DNA from: Casuarius casuarius
Taxonomy: Eukaryota > Chordata > Aves > Casuariiformes > Casuariidae
Reading direction: 5' to 3'
Assembly: GCA_003342895.1 (NCBI GenBank)
Contig: PTFA01000542.1
Location: 90,001-154,000 of the forward strand
Length of the DNA: 64,000 nt
Under the pieces are notes generated by a model, which saw only the letters and a list, made by a program, of their open reading frames with translations, was not told the DNA's origin and searched no databases. The position numbers and the translations under genes are program-made. Positions 12,330 through 25,300 of this stretch are shown in pieces (the stretch's first letter is position 1; every line of letters starts with the position of its first letter).

Positions 12330-13360
12330 ATGTTCCTTCAGCCAGTGCATCAGACATACAGGTGTGTGAGGTACCCAGCAGACGGAGCCCTCAAGAAAGG
12401 CTGGCTGGAGCTGAAGGGCTTTGACATCCTGGTGGCATGCAGGGAGGGATGGCCTGTCCACTGGCAGCTGGGAAGACTCTGCAGCTGCGGTTCAGGAGCC
12501 GAGGGGCTCTGCTCCCCCAACAGCACGGCTTCCCCAGTGTGGAGGGCGGTCCCGTGTGGGCTCTGGGTGTGGCCACACCTCACCAGCTGGCCTCCTGAAG
12601 CGCTCCATGGGACTTTGGCTGCCTGCCCACTCCCACCAGCGAGCCTGCCAAGGAGAAGGGAAGCAGTGGAAAGCCGCTGCTCTGCTGAGCTTCCCGAGGC
12701 TGTCCTGCACTCCCGTGGACTCCTGTGGTGCAGGCAGCTCCAGTGGCCTAAGGCAGTGGCCCCTGCACTTGGATGGGGAGCCCTTGTGTGCCCGTTGCTC
12801 CTCCTTGCCCTCCCTGGCCTGCCCAGTGCTCTTGCTCCCCGTGGCCCTTGCTTGTCCCCAGCCAAATGGCTCACCACTGCCTTGTTGCCTTCTTCTGTAT
12901 GCACCAGGTAAACAGACTGTGTGCCCACCTGCGCAATGCTGACAATCCTGCGGATGTGGCAGGGGGCTGTTGCACAGCTCAGGGAGCCTCTCTGGTGGCT
13001 TGGGTGTCCATCTTTCAGCCCTCAGGATGTTGCACGGGACTATCTCCTTCTGGAAGATGCAGGAAAAGGTGTCAGGGCTGCGAGAGAGCAGAAAGAGCCA
13101 TGGGGTCCTGCAGGCGCCCAGCGGCACCACTGCTGAGAGCTGCCCTGGGCACAGCCCAGGAGCCAGCGAGGCCCATGAGCGATGTAGGCAGCCCAGTCTG
13201 GCATTGCCTTCCCTGCTGACAAGAGAGACTTCAAAATCAACAAAACAGGGCAGAAGGCAGTGCACCTCAAGTGTATACATGCAGATAAGAAAGTGCTGAG
13301 GTGGTCACCGTTATAATGAAAGTTCTTTTTCTGGGAAATCAACATGTCTGGATGCCTCTC
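12330..13360 (+). mobile_element. GC-rich block, probable 5' region/ORF1 remnant of a CR1 LINE
   Basis: About 1 kb is clearly more GC-rich than the surrounding intron and runs directly into recognisable CR1 endonuclease sequence from about 13361. Position and composition suit the 5' UTR plus ORF1 part of a CR1 element. Around 13045-13100 one frame reads MQEKVSGLRES, which resembles the coiled-coil-like stretch of CR1 ORF1 proteins. Long open frames exist on both strands (for example 193 codons at 12330-12911 on + and 262 codons at 12492-13280 on -), but they overlap antisense and reflect the low stop density of GC-rich DNA. Unrelated GC-rich sequence that the LINE happened to abut is the alternative. 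Confidence 0.4.
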
Positions 13361-15140
13361 TGAAGTGCCTGTACATTAATGCATGTGTCTTGATGAACAA
13401 GCAGGATGAATTAGAGGTCTGAGAGCAGTTGCGAGCCTATGATCTCAGAGAGATGTTTTGAGATAGCTCAAAAACTGGAATGCTGCAATGGAAGGGTACA
13501 GCCTTTTTAAGGAGGACTGCTCGGGATGAAAAGGATAGGTAGTTGCTGTTTATGTGAGAGAGCAACATGAGTGCATGGAGCTCTGCCTTGGGACAGATGA
13601 GAGCCAGTAGATGGGGCCTTCTTCAGACTACTGCGAGAAGCTGCACATTCACAGGCTCTGGTCCTCACGGTGAAGTTGAATCACCTTGATATCTGCTGGA
13701 AGTACAACACAACAGGGCACACATAATCCAGGAGGTTTCTGGAGTGCATTGATGACAGTGTCCTCAAACAGGTGATGGAGGAGCTGATGAGTGGAGCAGC
13801 TCTGCTGGACCTCATATTTACAAATAAGAAAGGACTGATTGGACATGTGAAGGTCAGGTGCAGCCTTGGCTGCAGTGACCATGAAATGGTGGAGTTCAGG
13901 ATCCTGAGAGGAGTACACAGGGCAAAAAGGAGGGTCACAATCTTGGACTTCAGGAGAGCAGACTTCAGCCTGTTCAGGGTGCTGCTTGGAAGAATTCCAT
14001 AGGATATTGCCCTGGAGAGAAGTGGGTCCAGGAGAGCTGATTGATTTTCAAGGATGACCTCATCCAAGCTCAAAATGTTACATATGTGTGTGCAGGAAAT
14101 GAAACAAAAGTGGCAGAAGGCCTGTGTGGATGTACAAGGACTTCCTGACAAAACTTAGGTAACAAGAGGTGGTAGCAGGGTCAGGTGATCCACGAGAGAC
14201 ATGGAGACACCCTCTGAGTGTGCAGGGGTGAGATTAGGAAAGCCAAATCCATTTAGGGCTGAACCTGGTGAGGGATGTGAAGGGCAACAAGAAGGCTTTT
14301 GTGGGTACATCAGCAAAAGGAAGGCTAGAGAAAATGTGAGTCCACTGCTGAATGGGAATGGAGACTTGATTACAATGGACACAGAAAATGCTGAGGTACT
14401 AAGTGCCTTTTTTGCCTCACAATTTTAGATTCTTCCTCAGGGATCTCAGGTTCCTGTGACCAGTGGGAAGGTCTGGTGCAATGAAGACTTGCCCTCAGTG
14501 GAAGAGGATCAGTTACATAACATTTAAACAAACTGGTTGTACACAAGTCCATTGGACCTGATGGTATGCACCCAAGAGTTCTGAGGGAACTGACTGATGT
14601 CTTTGTGAGGCCACTCTGGATTATTTTTGAAAGGTCAGGCTATTTGGGGGAGGTTTCTGAGGACTGGAAAAAAGCAAACATCACTCCTATCTTCAACAAG
14701 GACAAAAAGGAGGATCCAGGGAACTACAAGCTTGTCAGCTTCACTTCAGTCTCTGGGAAGATGATGGAGCCAATTGTCTAGGAAACCATTTCCAGACATA
14801 TCAAGGACAAAAAGGCGACTGGGAGAAGTCAGCATGGATTTAGGAAGAAGTCATGTGTGACCAATCTGACAGCCCTCTACATGAAATGACTAGCTTGGTG
14901 TAAGAGGGAAGAGCAGTGGATATTGTTTACCTTGCCTTTAACAAGGTTTTCAATACTGTCTCCTGTAAAGTCCTCATAGAAAAAACAATTAAGTGTGGGC
15001 TAGATAAATGGTCAGTGAGGTGGATTGAAAACTGGCTGAACTGCCGGGCATAAAAGGTTGTGATAGGCGCATGAAGTCCATTTGGAGGCTAGTCACTCAC
15101 AGTGTGCCCCAGGAGTCAATACTGTATATCTAGGCAGAGT
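13361..15140 (+). pseudogene. CR1 LINE ORF2 remnant (endonuclease plus part of reverse transcriptase)
   Basis: CR1 ORF2 encodes an APE-type endonuclease followed by a reverse transcriptase used for target-primed insertion. Translated pieces appear in the right order across frameshifts. LKCLYIN at about 13361 is the endonuclease N-terminus. LLDLIFTNKKG and LGCSDHEMVEF follow at about 13800-13890, the SDH triad being the endonuclease catalytic motif. The linker ENVSPLLNGNGDL lies near 14330, then MHPRVLREL and EDWKKANITPIF (RT fingers) at 14566-14700, then the palm. RT motif A at 14920-14970 reads YLAFNKVFNTVS, with both expected Asp residues lost. Recognisable sequence ends after PQESIL near 15130, so motif C and the 3' UTR are missing. 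The copy has many stops and frameshifts and is dead. Confidence 0.9.
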
Positions 15141-18100
15141 ATTTAATCAGTGTAAGCTAGATGGGGAATTGTCATGGGCTGAACACTTTTGTGAAGGTTC
15201 TAGGGGATCTCAAAGCAAACATGACCTTTCTCTGCTGTGTTCTGGGTGGATTCTAAATACACTCTGCTCACATCAGAAACAAATCACTTCCTTTTTCCAA
15301 AATTTACCTTCTCTTCATTCTTGTCAAGCTGAAAACAGAAGTTTGACTAATAGATAGTGCTCTGCTTTTTAAGCACTGATGTACCCTCTAGAATTGATGC
15401 TGAAAGGAGCCAAGAAAGGGCTATTTCTTTTTTGGCACAAACCCTTATTTGATCTGCCTTTTATGACCTGTTTTTGATTATGACCTGAGACAGCTCAATA
15501 ACTTTTGTGTTAAATTGAAAATACAATGTGAAAAATAAAAGCAAAAATAAAGCTCCCAATACATGCCTTTGAGGAATATATAATAAAATGGGACTTTTGT
15601 TCATTCTTGTACACCTGAACTTCACAGTGAAGTCAACTAGTATTTCAGACATGCAAACGTGTGGCATCAGGGTCAACATTTCATTGATGTCAAGTGCAAA
15701 ATTGCCTTAATAGTGCTGGGAAATGCACTATGAAAACTGCAGTTGGTGATCCTTGGGGGGAAAAGAAGATATTTATTTTAATTTGAATCACATTGTAATA
15801 AAAAAAAAGGCGTTGTATCTAGTTGGTTCTGCAGTTGTTGATTTAGGTCTAAACCCAAGTCTTGGTTACCACAATGGAAAAATAGCCACTGATTTCATTA
15901 GGAAACAAGAGTTGACCCTTAAGTTAATCTGGTACTTCGCATTTTAAGAATGATGTAGCAGTGGGCTCACCTCACTGAATTCTTACCATTTAGGAATTAG
16001 GTGGCTCGTCCATGGTCATCACTGTAGCAGGGTCTCCAGATGATGGAAAGGAGAAAGCACTTCCAGAAGGTGACTTATCCCACATATTTTACACATCTAA
16101 GTTAGCAACCTTCAGAGAGCACCTGTTTCTATCAAATGACTTGAAAGGGAACTAAGAATAATTAGCTTAAACTAGAGGTAGACAAAATGAGATGGATCTA
16201 GCCTGTGGAGAAGAAAAAGGGGTACATAGAAAAGATTTTGGAGAATATCATTATCTAGGCAGCATTTGTTGAAATATTGGTAAGCCATAGTTTAAAAACT
16301 TTGTTTTCATTAGCTGAAAGCAAGGATTTCCATTATTTTGATTTTAAACTAAAAATACTAGCAGTTTTAATTGAAACTTTTTTTTCGAAGTGAACAATTT
16401 AAACTTCCCATTCCATTCCTCTAAAATAAGGATAATTCAAAATTTTCACAATTCCTTTTTCCAATTATGTCTTTTTTGTTAAAGTCAATGCACCTCTGAA
16501 GAAAGTTAAGGGAATGTTTGTTTTTTCTGAAATAGCCTTTTCTGCTGGAAAACTGTTTTCGTAAATTTTTGTTGGCCCATTCTGACAATAATAATAAAAA
16601 TCCTTCTTCTGAGGCCATTATGTTTCATTCATATAATCTGTCTCTATATGGAAATGTTAAGCAGTGTTTAAACATTATTACCAAATTATAGTTATTTTCT
16701 GTAGAATTGTTCTGAAGTATAAAGTGGTGTTGGTAGATGCTTGCTCCTGGCATAGCACAATACTAGATTTACAGCCCACTGTCTACATTTAATAGATAAA
16801 CGTGCAGAGGCATTTTCCAATAATCTATTCGTCACTCCCTATAAGGCCTGTCATGTTAAAGATTTGAAAAAGGGCCACATAAACTCTTGTGGAAAGGCAG
16901 CCAATCCCAAAAACAAAAGTGTCATTTTTAATAACAGGATTGAGTCTAACTGAAACATTGTTGAATTTTTCCATGTTTATGAATTCTTATCTCTCCATTA
17001 AAAAAGAACAAGCACATTTGTGAAAGCAGACTAGGCCATCTCACTTGTACCCCACTAAAACCCAGCCTATTAACTGGTACTTTTGACAATATACAGCCTG
17101 ATTCTGTTGGGAGTTTTGCTGTGGATTTAAATGCTGAATTTAACTGTGGTAAACACATTTTGGTGCAAAGCATGTATAATAACAACTTGCATTTACATAG
17201 CATCTTTTTTTAAAAGATTTTGCAATCTCTAATTAATTAAATCTCTCCCCACCCCCCGCCTTATCCTAATACCACTGTGGTATGGATAATAAATACAATT
17301 TTAAATGGAACATCCATACTAGAAAGATTAAGACAACATGATTATGATGCCTCCAGTGTTGGCTCCTGATTGCAGCAAGGCTGGGGCTTGTTTTGCAAAC
17401 ACACTGAGCAACTTTGGCTCTTGTTCACTTTAGTTGAAACACTCCGAAAAAAAAATTGGGCATGGAATCAACACGCAAATGGGTGGAAACTTCTTATGGC
17501 TTCATCCATACTGCCCCAGGTTGGTCTTTTGGACCCAAGAGAACTCACACACAATTATGTCACAGTCTACAGCAGACCAGGGCTGAGCCGAGTGTTTCAG
17601 ATACTCAGAGCTGCCAGTGCAGCTTGTAGTGCTACCACTTTAGGACATCCATAGCTGATTATTTCCAAAGGGGCATTTTATGCTGCCAGAGAAATGTCAT
17701 AAATCTATCTTAGATCTCCAGACTGGAAAGGAAAATAATACAGAAGAAAACTCTCTAATTAGTGTAAATGCTTTCTGAATGGCTTGTTCTGATCTGCAGT
17801 AATATTGATACATCTGAGAGTGTCTGTACAAGTCACCAAAATGATATTTCCAGGTTGTTAGAATGATGCATTGTCACCTGTGTGTATGCAGGCTGCACAT
17901 CACAAAGATGAAGCCTAATGGTAGTCTAAATCAGGCTATAGAAAACATTTCTAGGACAAAGTAATTATTTTGATGACAGTAATCAAAAAGACCACCACAC
18001 TTGCTACATCACCAATAATAGGTGGCTTTAGCTGGCCTAATATGAGCTACTTCTCACCTGGTTTTTGACCAGTTTGAAGATAACTTTTATTTACACCTGG

Positions 18101-21100
18101 GATAGTCAGTTGTTACGCTGGTAGTTTTGGAAGCCATTAGGAGAAGAGGGGATTTTTTGCTTACATGATAAAACAGAGATAATTCAAGAGCTATGTGCAC
18201 CACTGAGTAATAGCATAATATAATCAAACTCACTGTCTCCCATCAGCTATGGCTGTGACACTGTCACTTTGAAAAGGGAACATACTTAAAAAAAACCCCA
18301 AACTGGGAGAAATCTACTTAGAAGGACCCAAAAAAGAAAAGCTACAAAATACAAAGTGTGCAAAGACTAGTAGGCGATACTCTCTCCAAATACCGTTTCC
18401 TGAAAGGCTTTGCTCTGAGGAGTGAGCTCTTGAACTTTATGTGACAGTCTCTGGGAAGGCAGCAGAGACTCTTTCAGTGTGTTAGCAGTACCTTGTGTTA
18501 TTTGCTGTTTCGTGAGGTCTGACAGGTTCATGCTCACACACATTTTTCACTCTGTAGCCCAGCTGGGAACTAATAAAAGTGCTTCTGTCTGAGATTAGGT
18601 GAAAGGAAGCCAAAGAAATCCAAATGTTCTAATGATGTTGCAACAGTTTTTAGGAGAAGGGGAATATTTTCTGTTGCAGAATAGAAAAAAAGCTCTTGCT
18701 TAATTTTCCTACTGCTTTCTTTGGAGTAGCTCTTCCTGTAGTTATTTCTCATGGAAAATTCTCTGAACGCTCAGATGTTATCTAGGAACACAGATTTTGT
18801 AAGAGCTTTTTGGACTTTTTATAATGGATTATTGTTTCTTTATAACTTTCAAAAAAGTTGTATCTAAACAGGTTGAAAATGTTCAGATTTCAGGTTTTGA
18901 CGTCATTTCTCATCAAAATGTCGAATTTTAATGAAAAATACCAATAATACTTTTTTTTTGCTCTTTATAACTATGGAAGAGGTCATTATTTTTTAAATGC
19001 TGGCAGAAAGAAAATGCCATTGGTGTTTTTTCAAAATACAATTTTCTGATTTTTGACTAGCTAAATCCATGCATGCTTTGCTGCAGTGAAATATGCAAAT
19101 TTATTCACAGGAATATCACTTCTAGAAATCCCATGAAAATCAGAAAAAACAAGGACTGTTTGCGCTGCTATGGACTTGGAGCCCTAGCTGGGTTTTTCAC
19201 ATAGATGTATGTAACTGAAAAGTGAATTCAGCGGTGGGATAAAAGGAGTATTAAGGTCTCACTGGAGTTCTCTTTCTTTTCAACATGCACTTGTAACAAT
19301 CTAAATACCTTGAATATCCTGTGCTGATACTGTACTTTTATTTAGCACTGACTCCTAAAAATGGTTTGTGTATGATGAATGTTTCTTTAAAGAGTGGATA
19401 TCTACGCTTTACCCCTCCTCAGCACAAAGTTTTGTTTCTGGAAGTTGTGGGCTTAGATGTGGTGGCCCTCCCAGAGATAAGCATGCTTCACAGGAAGGCT
19501 GATCCTGGACTGCTGGGGGCTGAGAAGCTGTGGGAGGGGAGAGTGTTTGGAAGAGCTTGGTAGAAAGCCAGCACATACTGCTTGCTGCTGCAGCTGCAGT
19601 AATCAGAAAGTTCGTAAGAGGCTCTGAAATATTGGGGGATATCAATGACATTCCTTTTGCAGAAAATCCAGTTTCAGCCCTAAACAGAGGGCTGCTTTTG
19701 CTGCCCATATCTCTGTTAATATTATGATGGAGATGAAATATGAACACAAAATGTTCCGGGCAGTGATATAGTCTTGAAAAGGTCTGGTAGTTTTTCATTT
19801 GCAAGCAGAGTTATCTCCTGTGCTGTCTGAGCCTAGGTGTCAGTCTATGCTGACTAGTACGGACATATCCAAACTCACCCTGGTTCTGCTGATTCCCACA
19901 CTGATGCAGAGATAGCCAAGCTCTCTGGGCATGCACTAGCTCAGGACCAAATGTGGCCTGATCTTGCCAAGACAGCTTCACTCAGCTTAATCAGGCAGAC
20001 TTGCATCTAGCCCCCAAGCTGACTGGGGGCCATCAGCTGAGCCAACCTTTTGATTTCTCTGCACTGAGCTACACTTGCTGCCAAGCAAGGAGCAGCAGTC
20101 ATATGAACTAGAATAAACTGTATTACTGTGGGAGCAGGACCAGCAGTACATCCTCCAAATCCTTTGAACTAAGTGTACAGGTGGCATGAGTATACAGTTG
20201 TGCCTTTGCTCCGTTACCTTTGCATATGACTGCTTGGGTCATACCAAAAAGTGCTCCATAGTGCTCTTAGTTCCTGCCCCAGGAAATTCCTGCTGCTTTA
20301 CCTATCCCAGTGTAATTGAGTTTATATTGTAGTAAGATATTTTTGCAGTGACCTCATCATTGTCAAGGCCAGCTGCCTTTCCCAGTGTATGAGAAGAGAC
20401 CCCGACAACTGTTGTGTTTTTTTGCTACGAAAATGCATGAGGCTGCAGAACTTCTATCAGGTCTTGTACAAATATGCAAAAGTGGGAGCGTTCTCTCCTT
20501 CTTCAGAGTGCCACCATATATACAAGACCAGGAATGGTATTGTCCACTATATAACTGTACCATTGCTTCAATAACACCTTTCAACAAATGTCAGCAAAAC
20601 TGGAGAGAGAGGGAGACACCACCAAGTGTCAACAGCAAACCTATACAGTGCCTGTTAAGCTGCTGGCCAACGGCTGGGAGGTGGCTTGTTTTGTTTAGCC
20701 TTCCATGCCACCATGAGGCGGTGAACAGACTACATATTCTTGGTGGCCAGCCAGCACACATGGTCACAGAGCCAAGTGTGCCACAGCATGTGCTGTATTT
20801 TCTCCAGGCAACAGGATGAACAGAGCATAGCCAGCACGTCACGTAAGAACATTTGGAGGACAGCAGGGAGAGCTGAGGTGCTGTAGATCAATCACAGGAT
20901 CAGGATCCGCAAGGAAGCAGGAAGCAGGACTGATTCTGCTGCTCATAGACTCACTAGTCTTCTTTTTATCTAAGAACAGTCTGAACCAGCTGTGCAAAAG
21001 AGACCTAGTGTGTTAACTCCTGCCTCTTCTTGAAGTGGTCTCACTGGCCATTTTCCTTGGAAATTAATTTTGAGATAAATGTTTTCCAGTTCATACATAG

Positions 21101-23743
21101 AACAGTGCTATGTATGCATTCTTACTATCTCTTATCAGGCCTTACAGATCTATTTTTATCCCACATCTTTTGGTGTCACCTCTTCCCTCCTCCCTGCTGT
21201 GTCTCATTCTGCTTATCATGAGAGCCCTAAGGAGCCACTGGCAGCTGCTGTGGGTTGGAGAGGGCTGGGAGACCTGAAGGGAAGAGCAATGTGATAGCAT
21301 TTGGGCCAGTGCCAGGATACAATGGCATTATCCAAATTTCCAACTATCTTTATCTTGTCCAAGCCATGAGGGAACAGCTCCAGTTCTCCCCACTTTCTTG
21401 GCAGCCCTGTTACAGCAGTGCCCCAGACCAGCAGGGTTCCTGTGCAATCAACCCTGTGTGAACATGCAGCTGAGGCAGCCTATGCCCAGAGAGGCAGAGA
21501 GAGCAAGCTCTTCAGAGGTAGAACAGGGGACCCAAAGAAGAGAACAGATAGAGTATTCCTGAGCTGGGCAGCCATTTTATGCTATTGACACAAGCCATAT
21601 GGGAAAGAGAAACAATTTCTTCCTACCATCAGTTCTTTTCCAAAGACAGTAAATTTCGCATCCACCATTTGTGATGCCTCCAGTATAAATCTGCTGGCAC
21701 AGTCCTGCAGTTTGGACAAGAGCATTTCGGGAGTCACCTGTTTTTATAAAGTATAGCAGACAGAGCAACCAAATTGTGGTGGCTGAAGAACAGAGGATGG
21801 CCTTGTGAATCCTGAGTGGAGATCCTTTCACTCTACCACTGTGCTGCACTTCTCCAAAGGTTTACCATCCACATTAAGCTCATCTTCTTATTTCTCGTCT
21901 CCCTTTGCTTGCTGGTCCTGGAAATTCACCCTCCAGTCTCTTTCCAGGAAACCCACCTTCCCAGCAATTTTGCTGCCTCCAGCCTTGTCAGTGTGTTGTA
22001 CACAGCACTGTATTTTTTTTATTTTTATTTTTTTTTGTGGCAGATGAAATGCAAAAGGCTTTCTGCTTGGTCCCTTGGAGTACCACAAAGCAAAGTCTCC
22101 AGTGAGTCACATGGCACCTAAGTATTATAAACAGCACAGTTATCTCCTTACTTTCATCTAGAAGGTATCAACTGTAGCTATTCATCTAACAGTCTTGTCT
22201 GTTTTATGCTCCCACTCTGTGTTTTCCTTTCCAGGATCCTCATCTTTTGCAGTAGACCTCCTGCAGAGACTATCCACCACCATGTATCCCAGCTGGCCAG
22301 CTCTCCCTTTGCTGCTATGGAGCAGACTGAAGGGAGGGAACACGTTTGTGACACAGGAGTGGAGAAGGCTGCCACTTCTCTAAAAGCCATGCTTTGACAG
22401 AGCACGGTGTAAGCCTCCTGGGCACATCTGTTTATCCTCCACCATGACTCCAGACCTGGCACATCAACAGTTTAAAACTATCTTAGACAATGAAGACTCA
22501 GATTATTACATTATGCAGATACACACAGCCAGATAAGAAATGGAAGGCGATGTCCTCCAGGACGCAGTCCCTCCCCGTCCCGTCTTCCTCCAGAGGCGGA
22601 GTCAATCATTTGATGCTGGCCTATACCCTTGACAAGTTACCTTTCTTACTGGCACAGTGCCATGGTGAGATTGGAGGGAGCAAATCACTCCCACTTTGCC
22701 AGTGCATTGCTTGCCACATAGCCAGTCACAGGAATAGGATACTCAGTGACATAGGAGAGGTTTGCCCAGCTGACTGGCCATGTCCCAGCCAGCTCAGAGC
22801 ATCCTCCCTGTCTTCTAAGCTTGCTCCTTCTTTTGTGTACCCTATCAGGGATGGTGAGAAAGCTTCAGTATCACAAACATCCCATTGAGAGCATGGTATC
22901 TCTGACCCCCCCAAATCAAAGCTCCTTTCCTGAAGGGATTGTTTTAGTTGACCTTTGTGATCATTCCTATTCGATCTTGCTTCATGTTTTAAAAATTTTT
23001 CCCTTTCTGTTTTCTCTCTCTCTCTTTTTTTTCCCTAAAAGCCTACATTCCTCTCCAGTGTATTAAGGATGTGAGTGAAATTGATGAGTAAAATGTCTCA
23101 AGCCTTTATGATGATGAATGACTTTCACTGCCAAAGCTTTTATTGTCTGTGATTTGGGAAGAAGGGGAACTGATTTATCGTGGTTGACTGTCATGCTATT
23201 TAATACAGTTATAAATCCTGACGTCACTGGGGTGATGGGTGGTGTGAACTAGAGAACTCCTCTGGCCAGTCCCCCCTCCCCCACCCCATTTTGTTTAAAT
23301 TTTATGACTACTTGCTGTCACAGCTCTTTGCTTGCCTTTCTCAATTATGGTCATCAGAGAGTAGCATTTAGGAGAAAATTTAAAAGCATGGGAATTCCCA
23401 CATCGAAGATAGCTGCCAACTGCTGGAGCAAAAACTGTGTTGACTGCTCTGGGGCATCATGAGGCCATCAGTGACCTTTTACTGTCTGAGGCAGTGGCTT
23501 CTGCACCCCTGACTAATGTGAGACAGGGATAGGGGATCTGGGTCCACGTCGTGTCAGGGACAAGCACCGCAGTACAAGCACCAGGGTCACACAGCCAGAC
23601 AGCTAGGCAGATCTGCAGCTGCTCTGTGCCATGCTACAGATCACACAAGAAGTTGGTTTAGATAGCTGAAGTGAAGGGCAGGGACATGGAGGGAAGAGTG
23701 GAAGCCAGGCTGTAAGAGAAAATCATGCCTGGAGTAATCAAGA
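15141..23743. other. Intron 7 stretch without recognisable genes
   Basis: AT-rich intronic sequence with short A/T homopolymers and T-rich blocks (for example near 22012-22036) and a CT microsatellite near 23013-23024. A small cluster of CpG dinucleotides lies near 22548-22600. No coding exon, RNA gene or nameable transposon was recognised. Confidence 0.65.
23013..23024. repeat. (CT)n microsatellite
   Basis: A short pure CT run is followed by a T run. Simple repeat only. Confidence 0.7.
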
Positions 23744-24178
23744 GCATGCCAAACTTGTCTCCACATGCCTAGGGCAGCCCAACAATACGTGCCCTGTTCC
23801 CCTTCCTAACACTTACAACAGGCCTACTCACAGCTTACTCCTAGGAGGGCCACCCTGCTAAAACGTCTCCCCCACTATGCGTGGCTGACAGGCAAAAGCT
23901 CTGGGCTTGCCAAGCTTGCCTCTGCAAGCCTTGGGCTGCGCCACAATACATGCCCTGCTTGCCTTCCTCCCCTCCCAATACTAAACCAGGCCTACTCACA
24001 GCTTACTACTACAAGGGCCATCCTGCTGTAACGTATCCCCTACCATACAGCACTCACAGGCCAGAGCACTGAGCATGCCAAGCTTGTCTGCACATGCCTA
24101 GAGCAGCCTCACAATACATGCCCTGCTCGCCTTCCTCCCCTTCCAAAACTTATACCGGGCCTACTCACACCTTTCAGG
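23744..24178. repeat. GC-rich tandem repeat, about 2.6 units of 161-168 bp
   Basis: Three successive segments begin with the same landmark (GCATGCCAAACTTGTCT at 23744, GCTTGCCAAGCTTGCCT at 23905, GCATGCCAAGCTTGTCT at 24073). Each continues with ACAATAC-TGCCCTG and GGCCTACTCACA at matching offsets. Units are about 161 and 168 bp, and the third stops part-way, near 24178. By eye the copies are roughly 80% alike, so the array is old. I do not recognise the family. It could be a local minisatellite or a fragment of a lineage-specific satellite. Confidence 0.85.
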
Positions 24179-24430
24179 TAGGAACATCAGTCAGGTGGGC
24201 TGCTAGTGTCACCTGGGCTCTATTGGAGACATAGGGAATCCTTGCCCCACCTCTCATCCTGCTGTCCCCACGACTGTGGTGAGACTGTTGTGTGACGCAA
24301 ACAGATCAAGAACACATATCCCACATCCTGGGTCAGGACCATTCTGAGGCATGAAATGACAGGGCTGGCATTGTTCATGTTTGAACATGGCAGAAAGGGG
24401 AATTTTGCACTGTGGGTTGGAGCTAAATCA

Positions 24431-24446
24431 TTTTTTTTTTTTTTTT
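24431..24446. repeat. Poly(T) tract
   Basis: Sixteen consecutive T, followed shortly by a second short T run. It could be the poly(A) tail of a minus-strand retroposed sequence, but no body of such an element was recognised next to it. Confidence 0.75.
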
Positions 24447-25281
24447 GCTTTTTACAAGAGCTCTCAAAAATACATGTTTGTTAATGTCTAAATATCCTAA
24501 TTGTGTTTTTTTACACTGCATTTTAATAGTCTTGCTGTAATCCTGGTAGAAACAGCACCTAGAGTTTTTATACAAAATAAACTAGGCAGTAGTAACACTG
24601 CTGCTTCCTACAGCTGATTTTGCAGCCAAATTGCAAAGTGTTTCCACTCCTCAGGTTTTAGAGAGAGACAACCAACCGGTTTATGTCTGTGACAACACAC
24701 AATGTGTTAGCACTAAAAGCAGCTTCCTAACCTGCCTTCTACTATTTGGTTCAGCTCAGCCAGGTCACAAATCTCTAAATGGCATTTGGTCAAATGGCAT
24801 TTTAGGAGTCTAGAAGAAGGTAGCAAAAACTGGCTAAAAGAATGACTTTGTTTTTTATTGCCATGAGACTGAGAAGCCACTTTCAGTGCCAGACCTTGTT
24901 GTGTTGGGGAGTTATACAAAAAGATCACCTGGCAAAGCCAAGTTTTAAATATTTGTATTTAGAGTCAGGCTCTGTGCATGTCAGTGGCATGCTGTAAATC
25001 AAGCAAGTGGAACCATGCAAAGGAAGGAAAGGGGATCAGAGATGGGGCTATATGGTTCCACAGTGGAACTATCTGCACGGGCTGGTGGCAACAAAAGAAA
25101 CACCCCCTTTCTTCTCCACCACTTGCCCCTGTGGTATGAATTAGAGGCAGTCAAAATTGTCTTCAGCGCTTGCAAAAACAAATAGATAATAGAATAGATC
25201 TCAGCAACCCCCACTGGCCCTTTGAGTAGTTCTTGCCAGCTGGCAGCTTCCCACAGAAATGTCTTGAAAAAGGATAAGAAA

Positions 25282-25300
25282 GGAGAGAGAGAGAGAGAAG
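25282..25300. repeat. (GA)n microsatellite
   Basis: Alternating GA dinucleotides; simple repeat within intron 7. Confidence 0.75.

Noticed and set aside
12492..13280. 262-codon open frame on the - strand and overlapping 193- and 173-codon frames on the + strand
   Set aside because: Open frames overlap on both strands in a GC-rich block, with no recognisable domain and no codon logic favouring one. Explained by low stop density and the probable CR1 5' region.
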